Positions 1 to 7,079 of a stretch of 64,000 bases of DNA are shown here, in pieces; positions within the stretch are counted from its first letter, which is position 1, and each line of letters starts with the position of its first letter. The notes under the pieces were generated by a model. The model saw only the letters and a list, made by a program, of their open reading frames with translations, had not been told where the DNA came from and made no database searches. The position numbers were made by a program, and so were the translations under genes. Where the stretch lies: NCBI RefSeq assembly GCF_030518195.1, contig NZ_JAULSC010000001.1, positions 1 through 64,000 of the forward strand. The letters run 5' to 3'. The DNA comes from Nocardioides cremeus (GTDB lineage: Bacteria; Actinomycetota; Actinomycetes; Propionibacteriales; Nocardioidaceae).

Positions 1-244
1 GGCGGCGCGCGACGCTGGCGGTGGTGCCGTAGGCGAGGAAGACGCACAGGCCCACGGCGGTCTGCAGCACCACCGCGGCGATGCCCAGACCGGCCAGCTC
101 GGTGGTGCCGAGCCGGCCCACGACGGCCGCGTCGCCGAGGAGGAACAGCGGCTCGGCGACCAGGGCGAGGAAGGCCGGGACGGCCAGCCGCCAGATCTCG
201 CGGTCGGTGGCCCGGTGCTCGGATCGACCGGGTCGTGGGCTCAC
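1..244 (-). CDS. MATE family efflux transporter (N-terminal part, cut by window edge)
   Basis: Only the first 81 codons are present; the gene continues past the left edge. The reading frame opens at a GTG at 244 and gives a short charged leader followed by WRLAVPAFLALVAEPLFLL and GDAAVVGRLGTTELAGLGIA. These are the first membrane helix and following loop of DinF-type MATE proteins, which export drugs or metabolites against Na+ or H+. No clear ribosome binding site precedes the GTG. The gene is divergent from dnaB across a 488-base gap. The family call rests on the N-terminus alone, so substrate cannot be judged. Confidence 0.75.
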   Translation of the reverse strand, partial: MSPRPGRSEHRATDREIWRLAVPAFLALVAEPLFLLGDAAVVGRLGTTELAGLGIAAVVLQTAVGLCVFLAYGTTASVARR

Positions 245-310
245 CTGCGGATCGTAGGCGGCGGGCGGACCAGACCGGCCGGCGGTCTCTCTCCCGAATT
301 GGGGACAAGT

Positions 311-557
311 TGTGGAAAGTGCGCTAGCGGAACCATTGTCGACAAACCTCCAGGGCGGCATCGAGGTGACGGGCCGGTGAACGAGACGACCGCGCCACAA
401 TTTTCTGTCCACAGGTGGGGACAAGCATCGCCGCAGGTCAGAGGGTGTGTGTGACATGGTTTGATCGCTTTTTCCACAGCTGTGTCCCCAGGCAGTGCAC
501 ACGCCACCGCGTGTCGTCCACGGGTGCAGGGCAGTTATCCCCAGGGCCTGTGGACAA
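311..557. promoter_or_regulatory. Cluster of DnaA-box-like 9-mers upstream of dnaB
   Basis: This is the only gene-free stretch over 300 bases (245-732). It holds several 9-mers close to the DnaA box TTATCCACA/TTGTCCACA: CTGTCCACA at 405-413, TTTTCCACA at 470-478, TTATCCCCA at 535-543, an exact TTGTCCACA on the minus strand at 549-557, and a weaker CTTTCCACA on the minus strand at 311-319. The local sequence is visibly less GC-rich than the genes on either side. The dnaB promoter must also lie here; TAGCGT at 671-676 is a possible -10 but no convincing -35 is seen. Confidence 0.5.
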
Positions 558-732
558 CTGGCTTTCGGCTACGGCCGATCGGCACGTACGGTCACGCGGA
601 CGAGGTCCTCGAGACGTCGTGCGGGACCGGTCTCCACACGGTCCGGCGCCGGTCTGTCGGTGGCCGGACCTAGCGTCGTGGGCACCGGCCCAGCCGGCAC
701 GGGGTCGATCCGGGACCAGCATGGGAGAGCAC

Positions 733-3700
733 GTGAGCATCACCGAGCAGAGCGGTCGCACGGCCGAGGAGCCGCCGTACGAGGACTGGGGCGACGGCCC
801 CGTCTCCTACGCTCCCGGCGAGCGTCCGCGCAGCGGTCCCAACGATCGCACGCCGCCGCAGGACATGGCGGCCGAGCAGTCGGTGCTGGGCTCGATGCTG
901 ATCAGCAAGGACGCGATCTCCGAGGTCACCGAGCGGGTCCGGGGCGGCGACTTCTACCGGCCCTCGCACGAGACGATCCACGACGCGATCATCGACCTCT
1001 ACGGTCGCAGCGAGCCCGTCGACATGGTCACGGTCGCCGCCGAGCTGCAGCGCCGCGGCGAGCTGCAGAAGGTGGGCGGCGCGCCCTACCTGCACACGCT
1101 GTCGGCCAACGTCCCGATCGCGGCCAACGCCGGCTACTACGCCGAGATCGTGCGCGAGAAGGCGGTGCTGCGCCGCCTGGTCGACGCCGGCACCAAGATC
1201 GTGCAGATCGGCTACGCCGGCGAGGGCGAGGTCGACGACATCGTCGACCAGGCCCAGGCCGAGGTCTTCAAGCTCGCCGAGAAGCGCTCCGGCGAGGACT
1301 ACGCCCCGCTCTCCGACATCATGGACGGCGTCCTCGACGAGATCGAGGCGATCGGCAACCGTGAGTCGGGCATCTACGGCGTGCCCACCGGCTTCGCCGA
1401 CCTCGACGAGCTGACCAACGGCCTGCACAAGGGCCAGATGATCATCGTGGCGGCGCGTCCCGCCATGGGCAAGGCGCTGGCGCTCGACACCCCGCTGCCG
1501 ACCCCGACCGGGTGGACGACCATGGGCGACGTGGCGGTCGGCGACCTCCTGTACGACGCCGAGGGTCGCCCGACCCGAGTCGTCGCGGCCACCGACGTGA
1601 TGACCGGGCGCCCCTGCTTCGAGGTGGAGTTCTCCGACGGTTCGCGGATCGTCGCCGACGCCGAGCACCAGTGGTTGACGGAGACGCGGGCCGCCCGCAA
1701 GTCGCGCTGGGCCGCAGCGAACCAGTACAACCGCGCCCGCAACCAGCGGATCCACTCCCAGGTCGTCACCACCCAGGAGATGGCAGCCACGGTCCGGGTC
1801 GGCGGGGAATCACGGGCCAATCACGCCGTGCTGAACGCCGCCCCGTTGTCGGGGTCCGTCGCTGACCTGCCGGTTCCCCCATACGCCCTGGGTGCTTGGT
1901 TGGGCGATGGACACAGCGCCAGCGCTCGCATCACCTGCGAGACCGATGAGATCCCGATGTTCCTGGAGGGATGCGGTCTGCGGGTGGAGCCGCACGGCAA
2001 CATGTCGTACACGATCCGGCTGCCCGAGCGCAGCGGAGACATGGCGGCTCGGACGTGCCCCGACTGCGGTGGGTCCTTCGCCGGTGGCGTGATGTGTCGT
2101 GACTGCCGAGCTGACCACGGCAGCTTCCAAGCCCAGCTGCGGACCCTCGGTGTGCTGGGGAACAAGCACATTCCGATGAACTACCTGCGTGCCTCCGAGG
2201 CAGCCCGACGCGAGCTGCTCGCGGGTCTGATGGACACGGACGGGACTGTGGTGAAGGGAGTGGGCTCGTGTCAGTTCGCCGTCACCAACCAGCGGCTCGC
2301 TGATGATGTGTACGAGCTGGTGGTGAGCCTGGGCTATCGCTGCGGTCGTACGACCAAGCGGGTTGCGGGCCGCTCGGAGGACTCGTCCACCTGCTTCATC
2401 TTGAACTTCTCCACGACCGACGACGTCTTTCGCCTCGAGCGCAAGCGCATCTTGCACAAGGAGGAACGACCCACCTCGACCGTGCGGATCGGACGTCGCT
2501 ACGTGACGGACGTACGGCCGGTCGAGTCGGTCCCGGTGCGCTGCGTGCAAGTGGACAACGAGGACCACCTCTACCTCGCGGGACGCTCGATGATCCCGAC
2601 CCACAACTCGACCCTGGCCCTGGACTTCTGCCGCGCGGCGTCGATCCACAACAACCTGACCAGCGTCTTCTTCAGCCTCGAGATGACGCGCTCCGAGATC
2701 ACGATGCGCCTGCTCTCGGCCGAGGCGAAGGTGCCGCTGAACCACATCCGCAACGGCGCGATGGGCGACGACGACTGGACCAAGCTGGCCCGCAAGATGG
2801 GCGAGGTCTCCTCTGCCCCGGTCTTCATCGACGACAGCCCCAACATGACGATGATGGAGATCCGCGCCAAGGCGCGGCGGCTCAAGCAGAAGCATGACCT
2901 GCAGCTGATCGTCATCGACTACCTGCAGCTGATGAGCTCGGGCAAGAAGGTCGAGTCGCGCCAGCTGGAGGTCTCGGAGTTCTCCCGCCAGATCAAGCTG
3001 CTGGCCAAGGAGCTCGAGGTCCCGATCATCGCCCTCTCGCAGCTCAACCGTGGCTCCGAGCAGCGCGCCGACAAGCGACCGGCGATGAGCGACCTCCGCG
3101 AATCGGGCTGCCTGACCGCCGAGACGCGGCTCCTGCGCGCCGACACCAACGCCGAGATCAGCCTCGGCGAGCTGATGGAGACGGGCGCGACCGACATCCC
3201 GGTCTGGGCGCTCGACGAGCGGCTCAAGCTGGTGCCGCGCACCCTGACGCACGCGTTCCCGAGCGGGACCAGGGCGACGTACCGGGTGACGTTGACCTCG
3301 GGCCGCACGGTGGAGGCAACCGGCAACCACCCCTTCCTGACGTACGACGGCTGGGTGCCGCTCGCCGAGCTGACCGTCGGCTCCCGCGTGGGGTCGGTGC
3401 GCCACGTGCCGCCGCCGCTGCAGATCACGCCGCGTGACCCTGACGAGGTCGTGCTGCTCGCGCACCTGCTCGGCGACGGATCCTTCGTCAAGCGCCAGCC
3501 GCTGCGCTACGCCAGCATCGACGAGGCCAACCTCGCCGCGGTGGCGGAGGCGGCGCACCGCCGCTTCGGCATCACGGCCGTGCGCGACGACTACCCGGCG
3601 GCCCGGGTGACGACGCTGCGGCTCCCGGCGCCGTTCCGGCTGGCGCGTGGTCGTCGCAACCCGATCGCGGCCTGGCTCGACGAGGACGCTCTCTTCGGGC

Positions 3701-4569
3701 TCCGCAGCCACGAGAAGTTCGTGCCCGACTGGGTCTTCGGACTCCCCAAGGAGCAGGTCGGCCTCTTCCTGCGCCACCTGTGGGCCACCGACGGGTGCGT
3801 GCACCTCGACGAGAAGCGGCGGATGGGCCGGGTCTACTACGCCTCCACCAGCCGGCGCCTTGCCGACGACGTGGCCCGGCTCCTGGCGCGCTACAACGTC
3901 TTCACGCGGATCAAGCGGTCCCGCAAGGCCGGCTACCGCGACGGCTGGCAGGTGCACGTGGTCGGCGCCGAGAACCAGCTGCGCTTCCTCGACGACATCG
4001 GCGTGCACGGGGCCCGCGGCGAGCAGGTCACCCGCCTCGCGGCGGCGCTGCGCGACGTCCGGCCCAACACCAACCTCGACACGGTGCCGCAGGAGGTGTG
4101 GGGACGAGTGCGCCAGGAGCTGGCGGATCGCCAGATGACGCACCGCGAGTTCGCCACCGCGATGGGGACCTCGTTCGGCGGCTCGACCATGTGGAAGCAC
4201 GCGCCGAGTCGAGAGCGGCTGGCCAAGGTGGCCGGCGTCCTCGGCGACGCCGACCTCGAGGTCCTGGCCACCAACGACGTCTACTGGGACGCCATCGCCA
4301 GCGTCGAGCCGATCGGCGAGCAGGCCGTCTACGACGCCACCGTCCTCGGCGTGCACAACTTCGTCGCCAACGGCATCGCGCTGCACAACAGCATCGAGCA
4401 GGATGCCGACATGGTGATCCTGCTGCACCGCGAGGACGCCTACGAGAAGGAGTCGACCCGCCCCGGCGAGGCCGACCTGCTCGTGGTCAAGCACCGCAAC
4501 GGCCCGACCCGCGACATCACCGTCGCCTTCCAGGGCCACTACTCGCGGTTCGTCGACATGGCGCACTGA
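733..4569 (+). CDS. dnaB: Replicative DNA helicase DnaB with two inteins
   Basis: Hexameric 5'-3' helicase that unwinds the replication fork. The frame encodes 1278 residues from the GTG at 733, preceded by GGGAGAG at 723-729; an in-frame ATG at 721 is the alternative. Removing inteins of 378 and 427 residues leaves about 473 residues, the normal DnaB size. The N-terminal domain (TPPQDMAAEQSVLGSMLIS) is followed by the RecA-like domain. The P-loop AARPAMGK/STLALDF is split by intein 1. LIVIDYLQLM (Walker B) and IIALSQLNRGSEQR lie between the inteins. DLRESG/SIEQDADMVILLHR is split by intein 2. Both inteins must splice out for an active helicase. The usual rpsF-ssb-rpsR-rplI neighbours are not in the window. 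Confidence 0.97.
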   Translation: MSITEQSGRTAEEPPYEDWGDGPVSYAPGERPRSGPNDRTPPQDMAAEQSVLGSMLISKDAISEVTERVRGGDFYRPSHETIHDAIIDLYGRSEPVDMVTVAAELQRRGELQKVGGAPYLHTLSANVPIAANAGYYAEIVREKAVLRRLVDAGTKIVQIGYAGEGEVDDIVDQAQAEVFKLAEKRSGEDYAPLSDIMDGVLDEIEAIGNRESGIYGVPTGFADLDELTNGLHKGQMIIVAARPAMGKALALDTPLPTPTGWTTMGDVAVGDLLYDAEGRPTRVVAATDVMTGRPCFEVEFSDGSRIVADAEHQWLTETRAARKSRWAAANQYNRARNQRIHSQVVTTQEMAATVRVGGESRANHAVLNAAPLSGSVADLPVPPYALGAWLGDGHSASARITCETDEIPMFLEGCGLRVEPHGNMSYTIRLPERSGDMAARTCPDCGGSFAGGVMCRDCRADHGSFQAQLRTLGVLGNKHIPMNYLRASEAARRELLAGLMDTDGTVVKGVGSCQFAVTNQRLADDVYELVVSLGYRCGRTTKRVAGRSEDSSTCFILNFSTTDDVFRLERKRILHKEERPTSTVRIGRRYVTDVRPVESVPVRCVQVDNEDHLYLAGRSMIPTHNSTLALDFCRAASIHNNLTSVFFSLEMTRSEITMRLLSAEAKVPLNHIRNGAMGDDDWTKLARKMGEVSSAPVFIDDSPNMTMMEIRAKARRLKQKHDLQLIVIDYLQLMSSGKKVESRQLEVSEFSRQIKLLAKELEVPIIALSQLNRGSEQRADKRPAMSDLRESGCLTAETRLLRADTNAEISLGELMETGATDIPVWALDERLKLVPRTLTHAFPSGTRATYRVTLTSGRTVEATGNHPFLTYDGWVPLAELTVGSRVGSVRHVPPPLQITPRDPDEVVLLAHLLGDGSFVKRQPLRYASIDEANLAAVAEAAHRRFGITAVRDDYPAARVTTLRLPAPFRLARGRRNPIAAWLDEDALFGLRSHEKFVPDWVFGLPKEQVGLFLRHLWATDGCVHLDEKRRMGRVYYASTSRRLADDVARLLARYNVFTRIKRSRKAGYRDGWQVHVVGAENQLRFLDDIGVHGARGEQVTRLAAALRDVRPNTNLDTVPQEVWGRVRQELADRQMTHREFATAMGTSFGGSTMWKHAPSRERLAKVAGVLGDADLEVLATNDVYWDAIASVEPIGEQAVYDATVLGVHNFVANGIALHNSIEQDADMVILLHREDAYEKESTRPGEADLLVVKHRNGPTRDITVAFQGHYSRFVDMAH
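1474..2607 (+). other. Intein 1 of DnaB, class 3 (Ala1, Trp-Cys-Thr type), with LAGLIDADG endonuclease
   Basis: A 378-residue protein-splicing element inserted between the Lys and Ser of the Walker A motif. It begins with Ala, not Cys or Ser (ALALDTPLPTPTG), and ends IPTHN before the extein Ser. The class 3 signature is present: Trp67 in block B (DAEHQW), Cys357 in block F (VPVRCVQVD) and Thr376 in block G (IPTHN). In class 3 inteins the block F Cys attacks the N-terminal scissile bond to form a branched intermediate. The endonuclease blocks are LGAWLGDGH and LLAGLMDTDGTV. Between them is a possible zinc knuckle, CPDC at intein residues 195-198 and CRDC at 208-211. The element is therefore likely mobile by homing. 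Confidence 0.92.
3109..4389 (+). other. Intein 2 of DnaB, class 1 (Cys1...HN/S) with LAGLIDADG endonuclease
   Basis: A 427-residue intein inserted after DLRESG and before SIEQDAD, the well known DnaB-b position. It starts CLTAETRLL, has the block B TGNHPF with the TxxH residues, and ends VLGVHNFVANGIALHN before Ser, so it uses the standard Cys1/Asn/Ser+1 chemistry. Endonuclease motifs are LLAHLLGDGSF and FLRHLWATDGCVH. A further stretch before block F (WGRVRQELADRQMTHREFA onward) resembles a helix-turn-helix DNA-recognition insert. GC content matches dnaB, suggesting long residence. Confidence 0.93.
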
Positions 4570-4771
4570 CCTCTGCGGTCAGGGGTCTGCCGTGGGCCCG
4601 CCGTCCGGACCTGTCACTCGTCTATACGGCAGCCTGTGGACTCCGCGCACTGGGCCGTGACGGTCTTCGCCTGTACGAGCGCCGACGTCGACGGCAGCGT
4701 TCTCGGATGGCAGGAACGCGGAAAATCCCTAGTCCATCGTGCCGGCGTGCTGACTGAGTAGCGCGCCGTTA

Positions 4772-5374
4772 CTACGATCCGTCGAGCTCGAGACCGCGGA
4801 TGTCGCGCCACATCTCGGCGACATCACCAGTCATGGCCCAGTACACCTCGTGGGTCAGTCCGAGTTTTTCGCGTCCACCAACCGCAACCAGCGGCCAAGA
4901 GTCCAGCGGAACGACCTCGGGGTAGTGCTTCTTGAGGTGGTTGGGGAGCTTGCGGGGCGCGTCGCGCCACTGGTTCAGTTCCAGCGTGGTCGCTTCGACG
5001 ACCTGAGAAGTGGAGAAGAACGTGTTGGGCTCCACCGCGCAATGGTCCATGACCAGCTTCCACCGCTCTACCGTCTCGTACTCGGAGCGAGCGAACCTCT
5101 CCAAGGACTCCCGCGGCCATGCCGGGTGCTGGATCAGCGCCGTCTGCGCCGCCTCACAGGTCTCGCGGTTCCACGCCAGCCACGGCTGCAACGCGCGAGT
5201 CGAACCAGACCCGTCCTGCACCTCGGCGTCAGTGCGTCCGGCCCCCGCCATCGTAAAAGGGTGCTCGCCCTGAAACTGCCCGGACGCTGAGTCGCGCTCC
5301 AGACCACGACGGCGAACCGTCGCCGCGAAGTCCAAGAAGTCGTCCGTGTGAACCATGAGCGGGATGTAGGTCAT
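4772..5374 (-). CDS. Unrecognised 200-residue protein in a lower-GC island
   Basis: I do not recognise a family. The ATG at 5374 is well supported: AAGGAG lies six bases upstream, and a sigma-70-like promoter lies just beyond it. The protein (MTYIPLMVHTDDFLDFAATV at the start) is soluble, has no signal peptide or membrane segment, and is rich in Trp, Glu and Asp. It contains one Cys, in MDHCAVEP. Base composition is clearly lower in GC than dnaB or the downstream genes, and codon choice is less biased, which suggests acquisition by transfer. It stands alone and convergent to dnaB, with 202 unassigned bases between. The perfect operator-like palindrome over its promoter suggests tight repression by an unlinked regulator. 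Confidence 0.75.
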   Translation of the reverse strand: MTYIPLMVHTDDFLDFAATVRRRGLERDSASGQFQGEHPFTMAGAGRTDAEVQDGSGSTRALQPWLAWNRETCEAAQTALIQHPAWPRESLERFARSEYETVERWKLVMDHCAVEPNTFFSTSQVVEATTLELNQWRDAPRKLPNHLKKHYPEVVPLDSWPLVAVGGREKLGLTHEVYWAMTGDVAEMWRDIRGLELDGS

Positions 5375-5392
5375 GTGTAGCTCCTTATGTGC

Positions 5393-5424
5393 GATCCATT
5401 ACGTTCTCCATAACGTAATGGATC
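5393..5424. promoter_or_regulatory. Perfect 13-base inverted repeat, likely operator
   Basis: GATCCATTACGTT at 5393-5405 and AACGTAATGGATC at 5412-5424 are exact reverse complements separated by CTCCAT. The right arm contains the -10 hexamer of the promoter for the gene starting at 5374, so a bound dimeric repressor would block RNA polymerase. The element is AT-rich against its surroundings. Confidence 0.75.
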
Positions 5425-5440
5425 ACGTAGTGCGGTGCAA
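5412..5440 (-). promoter_or_regulatory. Sigma-70-like promoter of the 200-residue gene
   Basis: On the minus strand TTGCAC (5440-5435) is followed after exactly 17 bases by TACGTT (5417-5412), a good -35/-10 pair for a housekeeping sigma factor. The start codon at 5374 lies about 30 bases downstream of the expected transcription start, with AAGGAG in between. Confidence 0.6.
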
Positions 5441-5537
5441 GCGATAGCCACAACATCGCCGCTTGAGGATGCGAGTCCTCGACGGCCGGCGTCTCCCGAA
5501 GCACCGCTGGACTGGCCGCGGCCGAGCGCGCCGAGAA

Positions 5538-5580
5538 GTGTGGAGTCCTGTATCAACCAGGTTCATCCGCGACTCCACAC
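5538..5580. repeat. Inverted repeat upstream of the secreted peptidase gene
   Basis: GTGTGGAGTC (5538-5547) and GACTCCACAC (5571-5580) are perfect 10-base arms around a 23-base loop. The element lies about 70 bases before the start at 5648. It could be an operator pair or a stem in the 5' leader of the peptidase mRNA. I saw no match to a known riboswitch. Confidence 0.45.
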
Positions 5581-5647
5581 CCTCGCGGACCCACCGCGGA
5601 TACCCTCAGGGGTTCCCCCCTGTCGTTCATCCCCCGGAGCAGCCCCC

Positions 5648-6463
5648 ATGCCCCTGACCAGTCCTGCGCGCCCACTGGCGCTCGTCCTCGCAGCCGTCCT
5701 CGCTGGATCGGTGCTGCTCGCCGCGCCCTCCGCGCAGGCCAAGGAGGTCGACGCCTACCCGACGTACCAGGGGCAGGTCTCCTGCGACCCGGTCGCCAAG
5801 CCCGGCGTGCTGGCGGCGCGCCGGCTGCTGCTGGGCAAGTTCGGGGGCGGCAGCGGTGGGATCACTCGGTCCTGCAGCAGCGGCGGGCTCTCGGAGCACA
5901 AGGAGGGGCGGGCCTGGGACTGGTCGCTGCGGGCCTCGAAAGCCAAGGACCGGCGCATCGCCCGCCGAGCGACCACGTGGTTGACGCGTGGCGTGAAGGG
6001 CGAGGCCGCGGCTCGTGCCCGGCGGCTCGGGGTGATGTACATGATCTGGAACCGCAAGATCTGGCGCGGGTACGACGCCGGCTCCGGGTGGCAGCCCTAC
6101 GGCGGCGAGGACCCGCACACCGACCACATCCACCTGTCCTTCACCTGGAACGGCGCCACCAAGCGCACCTCGTGGTGGGCCGGCTCGCCGCGTGCCCTCG
6201 ACCACGGGCCCTGCGCGAAGTGGGTCGGCGAGCTCGCCCCCGCCTGGACCGCGCCCACCCTCTCGCCCTGCCCGACCCCGCTGCGCCGCCCCGTCGCCAA
6301 CCACCGCGGCATCTACCGCGCCCAGGAGGGCGAGACGGTCGCCCGGGTCTCGCGCTGGTTCGACCGGTCGAGCACGAAGATCCGTCGCTGGAACGGCTGG
6401 CCGGCCAAGGGACGGGTGGACATCGAGCCCGGGCAGAAGGTGCGCGTGCGCCCACGGTCCTGA
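5648..6463 (+). CDS. Secreted M15-like peptidase-fold protein with C-terminal LysM-like domain
   Basis: A 271-residue exported protein. The ATG at 5648 follows GGAG at 5636-5639 and opens a signal peptide ending in APSAQA before KEVDAYP. The middle part contains HKEGRAWDWSL and EDPHTDHIHLSF, the metal-binding His/Asp pattern of extensin-like or D-alanyl-D-alanine carboxypeptidase (M15) folds. The last 50 residues (YRAQEGETVARVSRWF, WNGW, IEPGQKVRV) look like one LysM peptidoglycan-binding unit. The likely site of action is the cell wall. The frame stays open upstream to 5435, but that extension has no ribosome binding site and would bury the signal peptide. Confidence 0.75.
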   Translation: MPLTSPARPLALVLAAVLAGSVLLAAPSAQAKEVDAYPTYQGQVSCDPVAKPGVLAARRLLLGKFGGGSGGITRSCSSGGLSEHKEGRAWDWSLRASKAKDRRIARRATTWLTRGVKGEAAARARRLGVMYMIWNRKIWRGYDAGSGWQPYGGEDPHTDHIHLSFTWNGATKRTSWWAGSPRALDHGPCAKWVGELAPAWTAPTLSPCPTPLRRPVANHRGIYRAQEGETVARVSRWFDRSSTKIRRWNGWPAKGRVDIEPGQKVRVRPRS

Positions 6464-6583
6464 CGACCCACACGGATCCGTGGCGTGTCGCGGTGAGGTT
6501 CGTCAGGACGGGTGACAGGGGTTGAGCAGGCCCGCCGGCCTGCGGCACCGTGGGCCGTACGACGCCGACGACCGGAGGTGAGC

Positions 6584-7054
6584 ATGCTCCCGACATCGAC
6601 GACCCGTCCCGCCACCAGGCTCCTGGCGCTGCCCGCGGCCACGCTCGTGGCCGCCGCCGGGTGCGCGGGCGAGGAGGACCTGGACACCGCCCCCGCCCCG
6701 ACCGCGACGGCGACAGCCACCGCCACCGTCACCGCGACGGCGACAGCGACGGCGACCGCGACCGCGACCGCGACGGTCACCAAGACGCCGGGCAACGGTG
6801 GACGCTCCCGCGACTGCGGGGACGTGGCCTTCGAGCCGAACACCGACGCCGGTGCCTTCGACATCACCGCGAGCGGCGTCGGCTGCAACGTCGCACGCCA
6901 GGTGGCCCGCGCCGCGGAGGAGGCCGGCGGCGAGGCCTACCGGTCGGGCCCCGGCTTCCGGTGCGAGCCCGTGGGCACCGTCGGGCAGCTGCCCAGCGTC
7001 GTCTACGAGTGCGACCGGGCGGCCGGGGGCAGCCTCAGGTTCGAGGCGAGCTGA
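6584..7054 (+). CDS. Small lipoprotein with a Thr-Ala repeat linker
   Basis: A 156-residue predicted lipoprotein. The ATG at 6584 lies five bases after GGAGG. The N-terminus has a lipobox, VAAAGC, so mature protein would be lipid-anchored at Cys and exported. Next comes a nearly pure Thr-Ala(-Val) tract of about 28 residues acting as an extended linker. A small C-terminal domain with four Cys (DCGDVAF, GVGCNVAR, GFRCEPVG, YECDRA) follows and probably forms two disulfides. The C-terminal domain resembles small actinobacterial cell-surface modules, but I cannot name it. Confidence 0.7.
   Translation: MLPTSTTRPATRLLALPAATLVAAAGCAGEEDLDTAPAPTATATATATVTATATATATATATATVTKTPGNGGRSRDCGDVAFEPNTDAGAFDITASGVGCNVARQVARAAEEAGGEAYRSGPGFRCEPVGTVGQLPSVVYECDRAAGGSLRFEAS
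6701..6780 (+). repeat. In-gene hexanucleotide-like repeat coding for Thr-Ala
   Basis: About 80 bases made of variants of ACCGCG, ACGGCG and ACAGCG in tandem, with no frame disruption. It encodes the Thr-Ala linker of the lipoprotein. Repeats of this kind can gain or lose units by slippage; six-base units would change linker length without a frameshift. Confidence 0.75.
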
Positions 7055-7079
7055 CCCGGGCGCGGCTAGCATCCGCGAC

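Noticed and set aside
311..557. Chromosomal origin oriC
   Set aside because: DnaA-box-like words are present, but neither dnaA nor dnaN flanks the region and no AT-rich unwinding stretch is evident, so only a DnaA-related regulatory region is claimed.
1810..4566. 918-codon open frame on the minus strand opposite dnaB
   Set aside because: It is an antisense shadow of the dnaB and intein frames caused by high GC at third positions; it has no ribosome site and no domain-like sequence.
4570..4771. Further small gene or RNA between dnaB and the 200-residue gene
   Set aside because: Short frames exist but lack ribosome sites and coding bias; no tRNA-like or attachment-site duplication was seen.
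5440..5647. Cyclic di-AMP (ydaO) riboswitch before the LysM peptidase gene
   Set aside because: Such riboswitches precede wall-hydrolase genes in actinobacteria, but the conserved ydaO segments could not be recognised here.
5435..5647. N-terminal extension of the secreted peptidase to 5435
   Set aside because: It would place 71 residues before a well formed signal peptide and overlap the promoter of the divergent gene.
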